The position numbers and the translations under genes are program-made. From contig NZ_BJYA01000003.1 of NCBI RefSeq assembly GCF_007991275.1, forward strand, positions 62,001 to 126,000: a stretch of DNA of 64,000 nt, read 5' to 3'. Shown piece by piece: positions 16,657 to 25,457 of this stretch (the stretch's first letter is position 1; each line of letters opens with the position of its first letter). The notes under the pieces were generated by a model. That model had not been told where the DNA came from. It worked only from the letters and a program-made list of their open reading frames with translations, and did not search any database. The stretch comes from Alkalibacillus haloalkaliphilus. GTDB lineage: Bacteria > Bacillota > Bacilli > Bacillales > Alkalibacillaceae.

Positions 16657-17793
16657 TTATTTTTTCTTTCCAAAAAACTGATAGTAGTCAGTTTTAATAA
16701 ACCCATTAAATAACTTCCTCTTCTTAGAAGCTGATGTACCATAGTGTTTCTCGAAATCTTCATGGGAAGTCATGACATAGACACTCCATTTTGGATAATC
16801 CTTCATAATTCCACCAAGCGCATTGTAAATAGACTCGACTTCTGGTCGGTCTTTTAGCCTTTCACCATAAGGTGGATTTCCAACTAAATAGCCGACGTCT
16901 GTTTGTGGTTTAAAGTCTTTTACATTCATTTGCTTCCACTTGACTAAATCAGCAAGGCCAGCTTCTAATGAATTATTTTGCGCCATTTCTATCGCTCTAT
17001 GATCAACATCAAAACCTTGAATGTCTAATGGTTGATCATAATTCGCTAAATCTTCAGCTTCTTCAAGAGCTTCGTCCCATATATTCGGAGGTAGAAAATC
17101 CCACTCTTCAGCTGCAAACTCACGGTTAAAACCGGGTGCAATATTTTGACCAATTAAAGCAGCCTCAATCGCGATTGTACCTGAACCTGTAAAAGGATCG
17201 ACAAACGGCTGATCAGGTGTCCAATTTGTAAGTTTAACTAAAGAAGCGGCTAACGTCTGTTTAAGTGGCGCTTCCCCTTGCTCTATACGATAACCTCGCT
17301 TATGAAGCCCTGCACCTGTTGTGTCAATTGTCATAGTTACTTTATCTTTTAAAATGGCTACTTCTATCTTGTAACGAACACCAGATTCTTCAAGGTTCGT
17401 ATAAACTTTATACTGATCTTGTAGTCGTGATACAATGGCTTTCTTTACAATTGACTGACAATCGGGTACTGAGTATAAAGTTGATTTATGCGACTTACCG
17501 ACAACATGGATAAAAGCATCCTCAGGTAGCCAGTCTTCCCAAGGTAAAGCTTTTGTTTGTTCGAACAATTCGTCGAAGCTATAAGCGTTAAACTCTCCGA
17601 CTAGCAATTTAACGCGGTCAGCTGTTCTAAGCCATAAATTACTTCGCGCAATTCCTTTATAGTCTGTTTTATATGTAATTTTACCGTTTTCACTTTTAAC
17701 ATCTGTATAACCAAGGTCCATAACTTCACTTTTCACTAAAGTCTCTAAACCCATAGCAGCTGTTGCGATTAGTGTTACATCATTTGTTGTCAC
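16657..17793 (-). CDS. rlmL: THUMP-domain 23S rRNA methyltransferase (RlmL/YpsC type)
   Basis: The 378-residue protein has an N-terminal ferredoxin-like/THUMP region (about residues 1-160) for RNA binding and a C-terminal SAM-dependent methyltransferase with FVDPFTGSGTIAIEA and the catalytic GNPPYGERL. The NPPY motif indicates methylation of an exocyclic base amine, as in the RlmL m2G2445 enzyme. The separate RlmK domain of the E. coli protein is absent, as in B. subtilis YpsC. It lies next to rnpB and gpsB as in other bacilli. Confidence 0.9.
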   Translation of the reverse strand: MTTNDVTLIATAAMGLETLVKSEVMDLGYTDVKSENGKITYKTDYKGIARSNLWLRTADRVKLLVGEFNAYSFDELFEQTKALPWEDWLPEDAFIHVVGKSHKSTLYSVPDCQSIVKKAIVSRLQDQYKVYTNLEESGVRYKIEVAILKDKVTMTIDTTGAGLHKRGYRIEQGEAPLKQTLAASLVKLTNWTPDQPFVDPFTGSGTIAIEAALIGQNIAPGFNREFAAEEWDFLPPNIWDEALEEAEDLANYDQPLDIQGFDVDHRAIEMAQNNSLEAGLADLVKWKQMNVKDFKPQTDVGYLVGNPPYGERLKDRPEVESIYNALGGIMKDYPKWSVYVMTSHEDFEKHYGTSASKKRKLFNGFIKTDYYQFFGKKK

Positions 17794-17853
17794 TATAAGA
17801 CAGTCCTTTCAAACCAATAGTAAACTTTATTATGTACAATTATTTATAAATTA

Positions 17854-18290
17854 AGGCATAGGTAAGAATGACCCATAAATGTCTTGTAAGCCATGTTCTG
17901 TCCTATCGTACTGCAAACGGCGGTCAACCTCGTACTCCAGGCGTAATCATCTATCTACAAGTGAAAGATCACTTGTCTTTTTGCTAGGTTGAATTCCCTG
18001 CAAAAAGTGCCCCTACCATAATTTGGGTTGCTCACTCGTGGGGTTTACCGCGTTCCACCTTAATTGTTTCCAATTAAGTTCGTCACTGTGGCACTTTAAA
18101 GGTAGTTTGACCATACTTTGAAAGCTACAGGTCATTTCCCTGCCGTTAGCTACCTCATTGTAGCTACCTTGACTTATCGTTTCGTCAAGCACGAACACTA
18201 CGAGCATCTCAGCTCGTGTGAGCATGGACTTTCCTCTCAAATGAGTCATTTGAGCGATTACATAGACATTTATGAACTCTTACCTATGCC
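17854..18290 (-). ncRNA. rnpB: RNase P RNA, Bacillus (class B) type
   Basis: The minus strand carries the conserved rnpB segments: GAGGAAAGTCCATGCTC near the 5' end, the AGTGTTCGTGC region, GACGGCAGGGAAA-like and GAAAGTGCCACAGTGACG-like blocks, GGAACGCGGTAAACCCC, GTAGGGGCA and, near the 3' end, GAGTACGAGGTTGACCGCC and AACATGGCTTAC. The ends pair with each other (GGCATAGGTAAGA near both termini, forming P1). The RNA is the catalytic subunit that matures tRNA 5' ends. ORFs within it are spurious. Position upstream of gpsB/ypsC region is conserved in bacilli. Confidence 0.97.
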
Positions 18291-18300
18291 CGAATAAAAC

Positions 18301-18306
18301 ATTATA
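18301..18306 (-). promoter_or_regulatory. Extended -10 promoter of rnpB
   Basis: On the minus strand TGCTATAAT places a consensus -10 with a TGn extension about 10 bases before the RNA's 5' end. The -35 region is weak, which is common for extended -10 promoters. Confidence 0.65.
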
Positions 18307-18345
18307 GCACAGTAGAACATTGTTTGCTAGTGCAATAATTGGCAA

Positions 18346-18645
18346 TTACTCAGTGCGCTTTCTACCGAAAACAGCTTTTTCTAAATTAGATAACCTTTGA
18401 AGTACATCAGCATTAACTTGTGAACGACTTTGGTTATTTTGATATGTAGAATTAGTGTTAGACCCTGTTGCATTCTTCAGCCTTTCTAATTCTTCATTTA
18501 AACGTACAACCTCTTTTTCAAAGTAATCATAGTCTTGAATGACAACATCTAAAAATTCGTCAACCTCATCTTGATTATAACCTCTCATCGAAGTTTTAAA
18601 CTCTTTGTCCAAAATTTCTTGATTCGTTAATTGTGCCTTTTTCAT
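18346..18645 (-). CDS. gpsB: Cell-cycle protein GpsB
   Basis: The 99-residue DivIVA-like protein has an N-terminal membrane/partner-binding domain (EILDKEFKTSMRGYNQDEVDEFLD), a coiled coil, a variable Asn/Ser/Gln linker and a C-terminal multimerisation helix (VLQRLSNLEKAVFGR). GpsB shuttles class A penicillin-binding proteins between division and elongation sites. PonA, a known partner in B. subtilis, is encoded about 4 kb away. I chose the ATG at 18645 (MKKAQL) because the GGGGGA ribosome binding site fits it. Confidence 0.94.
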   Translation of the reverse strand: MKKAQLTNQEILDKEFKTSMRGYNQDEVDEFLDVVIQDYDYFEKEVVRLNEELERLKNATGSNTNSTYQNNQSRSQVNADVLQRLSNLEKAVFGRKRTE

Positions 18646-18667
18646 TATGAACATCCCCCTCAATCTT

Positions 18668-19228
18668 TTATTCTAACTGGCCGGATTCTTGTAGGTCCCG
18701 TGCCACTTCTTCTAATTCAAAAGAATTAATAACAGTGATTTCATAATCATGCTGTTCTTCAAATTGTGTCACTAAACGATGGAAAAACTTAGGTGAACCA
18801 CCATACTCCTCTTCAAATAAGATCATGCAGCCATCTGTTTTTTCGATCAACCAACGATCACGTGTTTGATACTGCTTAGGGCTTTCATATTCCTTTTCAC
18901 TTAAAGGTTTAGAGAAGTCAGCTTGTGAGATCATTTGTTGATATTTTCTCTGTTTTTCTTCATTCCATACTTTATCTTGATTAACAAAAGGTGGTATTAC
19001 AGCTATTTTAACATGATAATCAGGTTTCAGCGATTGAATCACGTCAAATGCCCACATTTCAACACCAGGTTGTCCAGAAATGACTACCCATTCTAACCCT
19101 TCTTCTAGATACGGAACAAGTCTTCTTTTAATCGTTTCTTTAATAACTGTAATTTTAGTATCTTCTTCATTAAATATATTCAGTTCGTGTGGTTTATAAC
19201 CGGTAATTGTTAAAGATTTCTTTTCCAT
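18668..19228 (-). CDS. ypsA: YpsA, DUF1273 (SLOG-superfamily) protein
   Basis: The 186-residue protein has the YpsA arrangement: N-terminal LTITGYKPHELNIF, a glycine-containing segment (WVVISGQPGVEMWA) of the Rossmann-like SLOG fold, and a central block rich in Trp, Lys and Gln ending WLIEKTDGCMILFEEEYGGSPKF. In B. subtilis YpsA is linked to cell division and its gene lies next to gpsB, as here. Its ligand is not established. It ends 22 bases before the gpsB start. Confidence 0.9.
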   Translation of the reverse strand: MEKKSLTITGYKPHELNIFNEEDTKITVIKETIKRRLVPYLEEGLEWVVISGQPGVEMWAFDVIQSLKPDYHVKIAVIPPFVNQDKVWNEEKQRKYQQMISQADFSKPLSEKEYESPKQYQTRDRWLIEKTDGCMILFEEEYGGSPKFFHRLVTQFEEQHDYEITVINSFELEEVARDLQESGQLE

Positions 19229-19245
19229 ATTATATAGTATATCAA

Positions 19246-19274
19246 AAAAAGAGCTAGTTTTGACTAGCTCTTTT
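19246..19274 (-). terminator. Terminator of cdd
   Basis: AAAAGAGCTAGT pairs with ACTAGCTCTTTT, followed on the minus strand by a T7 run. Confidence 0.88.
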
Positions 19275-19309
19275 AAAATCTTACTAAATTGTATTCAATT
19301 CATTTAAAA

Positions 19310-19717
19310 CTATTCGCTTCCCGACTCTAAATCATCAGGTGTAAATGAAAATGGTAACAACTCCTGAACTGTTGTTTCTTTCACTTCCATGTCTTTACTT
19401 GTAATATAAACTTTCATACTAGGGTCGAAAAATTCGCTCATGACTTGTCTACAAGAACCACAAGGTGGCACTGGACGATCTGTGTTCGCTATAACTGCAA
19501 GGGCTTCGAATTCTCTTTCGCCTTCAGAAACAGCCTTGAAGATCGCGACACGTTCAGCACAACAAGTCACAGGGTATGCCGCATTTTCAATATTACAACC
19601 TTGATACACTTTACCATCTTTCGTCAATAGCGCTGCGCCGACTGGAAATTTAGAGTAAGGTACAAATGCTTTGTCTAACATCTCTTTTGCTGACTGTACT
19701 AACTGACTTTGCTCCAT
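19310..19717 (-). CDS. cdd: Cytidine deaminase
   Basis: The 135-residue zinc enzyme hydrolyses cytidine and deoxycytidine to the uridine forms for pyrimidine salvage. Zinc ligands are Cys53 in TCCAERVA (with catalytic Glu55) and Cys86 and Cys89 in PPCGSCRQ, the pattern of the small tetrameric class. The GCNIENAAYP motif binds the ribose. It is followed by its own terminator before ypsA. Confidence 0.95.
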   Translation of the reverse strand: MEQSQLVQSAKEMLDKAFVPYSKFPVGAALLTKDGKVYQGCNIENAAYPVTCCAERVAIFKAVSEGEREFEALAVIANTDRPVPPCGSCRQVMSEFFDPSMKVYITSKDMEVKETTVQELLPFSFTPDDLESGSE

Positions 19718-19772
19718 CTAATAATTCTCCCTTAACCTAATTTTAGTACTCATTATTATACATAAGTTATAT

Positions 19773-20120
19773 TTATTTTTCATCATTGATAACGAGATCT
19801 AAGTTATACATAACTGACTGGTATAGTTCCATAAACCTCTTTTTCCTAACATCATGAAAATAGCTATGCAAAATCATAATCTCAAGGTTATCTTTTGTAT
19901 TTTGAATTTGATTTGGGAAAATTGCGATTTTATGAACGATGGCTTGAGCTTCCTCCTCCCATTTCTCTATCTTTTCAAAGAGAGGCAAAGTTTCAGCTTT
20001 TACTTGATTAAAATCGTCATAATTTTTACGATCGAACTTCTTACCATGTTCATAACGATTCAAACAATCTTCTAAAATAACGTTTCTAACTTCATTTGTA
20101 AGTTGCATAAATTGTTGCAT
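19773..20120 (-). CDS. yppE: YppE-like protein (DUF1798)
   Basis: The 115-residue, helix-rich soluble protein contains KFDRKNYDDFNQVKAETLP and a C-terminal HSYFHDVRKKRFMELYQSVMYNLD. Both the sequence pattern and the location between cdd/ypsA and yppC fit YppE, whose structure is a helical bundle of unknown function. The ATG at 20120 is preceded by AAGAAGG; a GTG at 20129 is also in frame but would sit on the ribosome binding site. Confidence 0.75.
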   Translation of the reverse strand: MQQFMQLTNEVRNVILEDCLNRYEHGKKFDRKNYDDFNQVKAETLPLFEKIEKWEEEAQAIVHKIAIFPNQIQNTKDNLEIMILHSYFHDVRKKRFMELYQSVMYNLDLVINDEK

Positions 20121-20178
20121 AACGACCACCCTTCTTTCCCCCTAAATGTATCATGAAATTATGCAACTTACTATAAAT

Positions 20179-20310
20179 TTAATTTGCTTTTTCTTTAGTC
20201 GGGTCATAAATTCGTGTTTGTAATCGATCTAAAGCGATTTCTAGTTGTCCTAACGACTGAATTAATTTTTCTTTCGTGGAGTGTTCATGCTCTTTCGTAT
20301 TCATATTCAT
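20179..20310 (-). CDS. Uncharacterised 43-residue protein
   Basis: The short ORF has an excellent ribosome binding site (AAAGGAGG, 7 bases before ATG). The product starts MNMNTKEHEHSTKEKL, contains a heptad-like amphipathic helix (LIQSLGQLEIALDRLQ) and ends DPTKEKAN. It sits where small ypp genes (yppD/yppF) lie in B. subtilis, but I do not recognise it as either. Codon use is like its neighbours. Function unknown; a short coiled-coil adaptor is one possibility. Confidence 0.72.
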   Translation of the reverse strand: MNMNTKEHEHSTKEKLIQSLGQLEIALDRLQTRIYDPTKEKAN

Positions 20311-20406
20311 GAGCAATCCTCCTTTCACTTTACTAATTCAGCCTTCACTTTAAATCTCCTTCACACATGACAAAACTAGAAATGATGATACAAAACTTCT
20401 ATCTAG

Positions 20407-21372
20407 TTACTCTTTTTCGACAGGTGACGGGGTTAATTTGTTCTTAACGGATCCGATTTTTGTCATTTGATTTCTTTTTTCGTAAAATTCATCAGCAAAT
20501 GGTTCAAGCACCTTTAAGTTAGGCTCTTTCCACCATTTTCGTTTAATTTTTGTATAATTAGACCAATCTGTTTGTGGGACGGTAATTTCATGTTCAGTAT
20601 TTCGGTAAATATCAGTTAATGGTTTTGTAGTTAACGGTGACTGTATATTTAAAAATTGCTCATATTCTTTACGTTCTCCAGTTGCAGGAACATTGTTTGC
20701 AAAACTATGAAACAACGGATATAAATAAGGGTAAAACAAAATTGCGGCGATCTTTTTGCCAAACTTAATTCTTTTTGACACATGTGTAAAATGTGGAACA
20801 AACTCACCATAAACCTTCCCTTGTTCCGTTGGTAATAACACTGCGTTTAAGTGCAACAATTCTTGTAATCTGTAAGGCAATGATTTGAACACTGTTTGCC
20901 GATACGGATTATGTTTAATGATAGGTTGTTGAATAATGTTTTGTTCATTTACGATTTGGGAATACATTAATCTATTTAGATCTCTATTTTGATAAAATTC
21001 ATACCATTCTCGTTCCATAAATGAAGATATGTGAAAATACTTAAAAAGAAAGAACAAAGGCTTTTGTTGCTCTTTTGACATTTTATAAATAAGTAATTGC
21101 GGATAAGCATCCTGGAATATGTACCAATTGATACTCTCATATGTTAAGTACAACGATTTCAGCTGCTTCTCTGAAAGTAGTGACTGATAAGCTTCAGAAT
21201 CAAGGTCAGTCATATTCCATCCTGCATTTCTTGATACAATACTAGCTAGAAACGCCCATTTGATTTCGGGGTTTTCATTATAAAACTGTAAATATGCCTT
21301 TGTTCTCGTTACATTATTCATGTTATGATTATGCGTCTGTTCTTTAATATAATTAACCATTAAAGGGATCAT
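20407..21372 (-). CDS. yppC: YppC-like protein (DUF2515)
   Basis: The 321-residue soluble protein has a DUF2515 pattern: an N-terminal NVTRTKAYLQFYNENPEIKWAFLASIVSRNAGWNMTDL type region (shown in pieces: NVTRTKAYLQFY, WAFLASIVSRNAGWNMTD) and a central YESINWYIFQDAYPQLL. The function is unknown. It is divergent from recU-ponA, as yppC is in B. subtilis. The acidic C-terminal tail (VEKE) is unremarkable. Confidence 0.82.
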   Translation of the reverse strand: MIPLMVNYIKEQTHNHNMNNVTRTKAYLQFYNENPEIKWAFLASIVSRNAGWNMTDLDSEAYQSLLSEKQLKSLYLTYESINWYIFQDAYPQLLIYKMSKEQQKPLFFLFKYFHISSFMEREWYEFYQNRDLNRLMYSQIVNEQNIIQQPIIKHNPYRQTVFKSLPYRLQELLHLNAVLLPTEQGKVYGEFVPHFTHVSKRIKFGKKIAAILFYPYLYPLFHSFANNVPATGERKEYEQFLNIQSPLTTKPLTDIYRNTEHEITVPQTDWSNYTKIKRKWWKEPNLKVLEPFADEFYEKRNQMTKIGSVKNKLTPSPVEKE

Positions 21373-21454
21373 AGTTACATTCCTTTATGTACTTTTGTGT
21401 CGTATATTGCTCACTATATTCACAGTATATCCAAATCTTTTTTATTTAAAATTT

Positions 21455-21462
21455 GATATAAT
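21455..21462 (+). promoter_or_regulatory. Extended -10 promoter of recU-ponA
   Basis: TTTGATATAAT gives a consensus TATAAT at 21457-21462 with a TGn extension, 20 bases before recU. No clear -35 is seen. Confidence 0.55.
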
Positions 21463-21481
21463 AGGATTGTTAGGAGGAATC

Positions 21482-22105
21482 ATGTTGAAGTACCCAAAAG
21501 GTAGTCGCCAAAAGCGTCAGAATCACACACCTAAAAAACAATCCTATAAAACAAACGACGCTTTTGCCAACAGGGGAATGACCCTCGAAAAAGAAATAGT
21601 AGAAACGAATAAATATTACTTAGAATCGGGTAAAGCAGTTATTCATAAAAAGCCGACACCGGTTCAAGTTGTGCAAGTCGATTATCCAAAACGAAGTGCA
21701 GCCGTTATTAAGGAGGCATACTACCAAAAACCATCTACCACTGACTTTAACGGTTTATATAAAGGAAAGCATATTGACTTCGAAGCAAAAGAAACGAAAA
21801 ATAAACAGTCGCTTCCTTTTACCAATATTCATTCACACCAGGTAGAACATATGAAGCGGATTGAAGAGCACGGTGGAGTGACCTTCTTTATTATTCGCTT
21901 CACTGCAATAAATGAAACTTATTTATTGCCGCTTTCACCTTTTTTAACAAAGTGGGAAGAACAATTTAACGGCGGAAGAAAGTCACTTCCTTATAACTTT
22001 ATAACTGAACATGGATATTTAATTCCATTTCAACTTCAAGCTAAAGTTAACTATTTACAGATAGTCGACGATGTGTACATTAACGGAGGAGATTGCAATG
22101 ACTGA
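21482..22105 (+). CDS. recU: Holliday junction resolvase RecU
   Basis: The 207-residue nuclease resolves four-way DNA junctions in recombination repair and chromosome segregation. The core signatures TTDFNGLYKGKHIDFEAKET (metal-binding Asp, Glu and Lys) and the N-terminal GMTLEKEI helix are present. The start at 21482 follows TAGGAGGAATC; a longer frame upstream has no site and includes the promoter. The 3' end overlaps the ponA start by 8 bases, so translation is coupled, the same arrangement as B. subtilis recU-ponA. Confidence 0.95.
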   Translation: MLKYPKGSRQKRQNHTPKKQSYKTNDAFANRGMTLEKEIVETNKYYLESGKAVIHKKPTPVQVVQVDYPKRSAAVIKEAYYQKPSTTDFNGLYKGKHIDFEAKETKNKQSLPFTNIHSHQVEHMKRIEEHGGVTFFIIRFTAINETYLLPLSPFLTKWEEQFNGGRKSLPYNFITEHGYLIPFQLQAKVNYLQIVDDVYINGGDCND

Positions 22106-24692
22106 ACAAGTTAAAAGTCGTAAAGCTAAAAAACAAAGCAAAAAACAAAATAGAAAAATCAACTGGAAAAAAGTCTTTATAAGTCTACTAATCATCGGAC
22201 TCGTTACATTTGTGATTGGTTTAGGTGTTCTATATTCCTATATTAGTAATGCACCTGAATTAACAGCGGAAGAATTAGAAGTGCCTGCTAGTACAACGAT
22301 TTTAGATCGAGATGGTAATGAAGTAGCTGACTTAGCAGCCGAAAATCGAACTATTATTGATTATGAAGACTTGTCCCCTATTATGGAAGATGCTGTGCTA
22401 GCCGCTGAAGACGTCAGGTTCTACGACCATAGCGGAATAGACATGCGACGTATTGGTGGAGCAGTTATGGCAAACATAACGGGTGGATTCGGTTCACAAG
22501 GTGCTAGTACGATTACTCAACAAGTAATTAAAAACTTCCTTCTTACAAATGACAAAAGAATGGAACGTAAAGTCCAAGAACAATATTTAGCATTACAACT
22601 AGAACGTGAGTATTCAAAAGAACAGATCTTAATGATGTATTTAAATAAAATTTATTACAGTAATGGTATTTATGGTGTTCAAAAAGCAGCTGAAGTCTAT
22701 TTCGGTAAGGATGACCTTAACGATCTAACTCTAGAGGAAGCGGCATTGTTAGCCGGTATGCCACAACGTCCAAACGCATACAACCCAATCGAAAATCCTG
22801 ACCTAGCTGAACAAAGAAGAAACACTGTATTAGATTTAATGGTAAGACACGAAAAAATCACTGAAGAAGAAGCTGAAGAAGCAAAAAGTGTCGCAGTTGA
22901 AGACATGATCCAAGAAGACTACGAAAGTGAACTTAAATATTCAGCCTTCATTGAAACTGTTTATGATGAAGCTGAATCGCTAATCGATGATGATGACATG
23001 AACTTGTATACAGCAGGTTTAACGATTCATACAACATTAGACCCAAATGCACAGGAACATGTTGAACATTTATTAAGTGATGAAGGTCCAATTGATCATC
23101 CTGAAGGCCAAGAAGCAGCTGTTGTTGCAATGGACACTACAACCGGTGAAGTACTGGCGATAGGTGGAGGAAGAAACAAAGATGACTTCCGTGGTTGGAA
23201 CTATGCTACTGATAGTAACCGTGGGCCTGGTTCAGCCATTAAACCTATCGTAAGCTTTGGACCTGCGATCGAGCAAAACGAATTTTCCACTTACCATCAG
23301 TATAATGATAGTCAATCTGAAGCTTATTATTCTTGGGATGGTGAAGGTGAGCAGTCTTTCCGTAACTTTGGAGATAGTTATAACGGTTGGGTTACCATGC
23401 GTGAATCATTATACCGTTCATTAAACGTTCCGGCTGTACAGAATGTTCGTGATGAAATTGACCGAGCAGAAGCTGGGGAGTTCGCTAGGTCACTTGGAAT
23501 TTCTTCAATTGAAAATAGTGTAGCCGAATCATACCCTATCGGTGGCGTGAATGATATTCAAACTAACCCATATGAAATGGCTGGAGCATTCGCTGCCTTT
23601 GGTAATGAAGGTGTTTATAATGAACCACACACGATTAAAATGATCGAATTTAGAGACGGTCAGACGATGGAAGTTGATCGCCAAGGAGAGCCAGCCATGT
23701 CTGATTACACGGCTTACATGATTAGTGATATGTTAAAAGATACAATTGCTCATCCTAACGGTACCGCAAGTGGTTTAAACTTCGGTGGCATGCCAGTTGC
23801 TGCAAAAACCGGAACCAATGAGAACATAGACTCATGGCTTGTTGGATATACAACAAACTATACGGTTTCAGTATGGAATGGATTCCCTTCAAATGATGAA
23901 GGTGGTGTTCAGAGTCGAACTAGACCACTATTCCAAAGTATGATGGAACAACTTTCTAATGGTGTAGAAACATCAGACTTCTCACGCCCTGATTCAGTTG
24001 TTGAAGTCGATATTGAAAGAGGTTCTCGTCCAGCGATGTTACCGAGTGAATTTACACCAGATGATCAAATTATAACTGAGCTTTTCGTAAGAGGTAATGA
24101 ACCTTCTGATACATCGGATGAATACGATATGGTTGAACCAGCTGAATCACTCAACCTGAATTTCGATGAAGAAGAGCAAATTATTGAAGCTACGTGGAGT
24201 CATCCTGGCTCTGAAGACCGTGACATTGAGTTTGAATTAACGATCAGTGAAAACGGTAGTGAGATTGACCAAATTGACTTGTCAGAATTCGACTACACAT
24301 TCACTGACGTTGAACTAGGTGAAACTTATACGTTTGAAATCGTTGCTTATGATGCCGATAATGATGAAAATCGTAGTGATCCTATCTCTGAATCCATCGA
24401 TATTCCTGATGAAGAGTCCGACTTCTGGGAAGACTTCTTCGGTGAGGATGAAGATGAAGAAGAACCACCTGAAGAAGATGAACCAGGAGAAGGTAATGGA
24501 GACGGAAACGATAATGGTAACGGTGACGGTAATGATAACGGTCAAGGTAACGGAAATGAAGAAGATGACAATGGTGAAGGCGATGAAGAAGATGAAGATA
24601 ATGAAGAAGATGAAGAAGATCCAATTGACGACGAAGATGAACCCGGTACAAATCCACCAGAGGATTCTGAAGAGGAAGACCAAGAGGAATAA
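22098..24692 (+). CDS. ponA: Class A penicillin-binding protein 1A/1B (PonA) with an acidic C-terminal tail
   Basis: The 864-residue bifunctional wall synthase has a basic cytoplasmic start, one membrane helix (about 29-49), a GT51 glycosyltransferase (AAEDVRFYDHSG, GASTITQQVIKN) and a transpeptidase with SxxK at Ser379-Lys382, YRSLN and KTGT at 570-573. A fibronectin-III-like domain follows (about 690-770). The last ~90 residues are almost only Asp, Glu, Gly, Asn and Pro. B. subtilis PonA also has a low-complexity tail, but this one is far more acidic, as expected for a salt-adapted secreted domain. The start at 22098 follows GGAGGAG. It is regulated with recU from one promoter. Confidence 0.95.
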   Translation: MTEQVKSRKAKKQSKKQNRKINWKKVFISLLIIGLVTFVIGLGVLYSYISNAPELTAEELEVPASTTILDRDGNEVADLAAENRTIIDYEDLSPIMEDAVLAAEDVRFYDHSGIDMRRIGGAVMANITGGFGSQGASTITQQVIKNFLLTNDKRMERKVQEQYLALQLEREYSKEQILMMYLNKIYYSNGIYGVQKAAEVYFGKDDLNDLTLEEAALLAGMPQRPNAYNPIENPDLAEQRRNTVLDLMVRHEKITEEEAEEAKSVAVEDMIQEDYESELKYSAFIETVYDEAESLIDDDDMNLYTAGLTIHTTLDPNAQEHVEHLLSDEGPIDHPEGQEAAVVAMDTTTGEVLAIGGGRNKDDFRGWNYATDSNRGPGSAIKPIVSFGPAIEQNEFSTYHQYNDSQSEAYYSWDGEGEQSFRNFGDSYNGWVTMRESLYRSLNVPAVQNVRDEIDRAEAGEFARSLGISSIENSVAESYPIGGVNDIQTNPYEMAGAFAAFGNEGVYNEPHTIKMIEFRDGQTMEVDRQGEPAMSDYTAYMISDMLKDTIAHPNGTASGLNFGGMPVAAKTGTNENIDSWLVGYTTNYTVSVWNGFPSNDEGGVQSRTRPLFQSMMEQLSNGVETSDFSRPDSVVEVDIERGSRPAMLPSEFTPDDQIITELFVRGNEPSDTSDEYDMVEPAESLNLNFDEEEQIIEATWSHPGSEDRDIEFELTISENGSEIDQIDLSEFDYTFTDVELGETYTFEIVAYDADNDENRSDPISESIDIPDEESDFWEDFFGEDEDEEEPPEEDEPGEGNGDGNDNGNGDGNDNGQGNGNEEDDNGEGDEEDEDNEEDEEDPIDDEDEPGTNPPEDSEEEDQEE

Positions 24693-24754
24693 TATAATAG
24701 CGAGCAACCTATAAACTGTACCATAAAATGCGGACAGTACTAAAACACACAACT

Positions 24755-24792
24755 AAAAGGTGATCCCGATTCTATCAGGGGTCACCTTTTTT
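24755..24792 (+). terminator. Terminator of ponA
   Basis: AAAAGGTGATCCC pairs with GGGGTCACCTTTT (one G-U), followed by T residues. Confidence 0.85.
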
Positions 24793-24845
24793 ATGTTCAC
24801 TATCGATCATAAACCTACTTGCTAAACAGGAAGTTTAACCTAGCA

Positions 24846-24962
24846 GTGGAAATACACGAAGACTCCAATGGGAACAGCGCGAGCTGAAAATCACCCAAAG
24901 CGACACGGCAGCGAGTTTGGGGAGTTGAGGCCATGCCAATGGAAAGTGAAGTGTATTTCCAC
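24846..24962 (-). repeat. Intergenic repeat A1 (core family, GTGGAAATACAC ends)
   Basis: The 117-bp element is bounded by perfect 12-bp inverted repeats, GTGGAAATACAC and GTGTATTTCCAC. It is the inverted copy of A2 (41680-41797), about 90 percent identical by eye. It carries the family core in minus orientation (GGGAACAGCGCGAGC and GGAAAG..GAAG). It lies in the 416-base gap between the convergent genes ponA and ypoC; the rest of that gap holds the two terminators and nothing else I can identify. Confidence 0.88.
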
Positions 24963-25040
24963 CGCGTTATGATTAAGTCTGACTTTGATCAATTTGTTAA
25001 TATTCCTATTAAGGAGCAAGACAACAATTGACATAACAAA

Positions 25041-25081
25041 CCCCAGCTAGAGGACTTATTCGGTCTTGTCCCTAGCTGGGG
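25041..25081 (-). terminator. Hairpin downstream of ypoC
   Basis: CCCCAGCTAG pairs with CTAGCTGGGG, extended by GGAC/GTCC with one bulge. On the minus strand a modest T-rich tail (TTTGTTATG) follows, so it is a plausible terminator for dnaD-nth-ypoC. Confidence 0.65.
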
Positions 25082-25108
25082 TATAGATATAATATATGGC
25101 ACTATCTT

Positions 25109-25453
25109 TTATTTTGCTTGATGTTTAAGTTTTGCAATCGCATACTTCTTCTTCATCTCTTTATACATTTCATTCAACTGAATGTAACCATGACGATGAT
25201 GACATCTCGTCTCAATAAACTGTAATCTCTCACCTACATTAATCGGCGCATATTGTAACTGATCAAAATAATCCTCACTAACATCAGAAGGATTCAATTG
25301 ATTACACAACAAGATGATTTGTTTTAATTCTTCCAAGTAAGTTAAAACATAACTCTTCGTTTCTTTAAACTGTCTAGATTCAGCTAACTCCTCTACATGA
25401 GTAGAGATCTCTTCCCAACTTGAGAACTTACTTTCGATTTCCTCCACATTCAT
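25109..25453 (-). CDS. ypoC: YpoC-like protein
   Basis: The 114-residue soluble, charged helical protein (MNVEEIESKFSSWEEI ... YIQLNEMYKEMKKKYAI) has no recognisable catalytic motif. Its position, 4 bases after nth in a dnaD-nth-ypoC string, is that of ypoC in B. subtilis, and the length is close. Function unknown. The name rests mainly on synteny. Confidence 0.7.
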   Translation of the reverse strand: MNVEEIESKFSSWEEISTHVEELAESRQFKETKSYVLTYLEELKQIILLCNQLNPSDVSEDYFDQLQYAPINVGERLQFIETRCHHRHGYIQLNEMYKEMKKKYAIAKLKHQAK

Positions 25454-25457
25454 AGGA

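Noticed and set aside
18013-18249. Minus-strand ORF of 78 codons
   Set aside because: It lies entirely within the RNase P RNA; the sequence is explained by conserved RNA segments.
24481-24620. Tandem GAAGATGAA/GGTAATGGA-like DNA
   Set aside because: It is codon-level low complexity from the acidic PonA tail, not an independent DNA repeat or CRISPR array.
24315-24752. Several ORFs opposite or out of frame with the end of ponA, including Ser-rich, Ile/Phe-rich and Lys/Met-rich products
   Set aside because: They are shadows of the acidic, low-complexity Asp/Glu/Gly codons of PonA.
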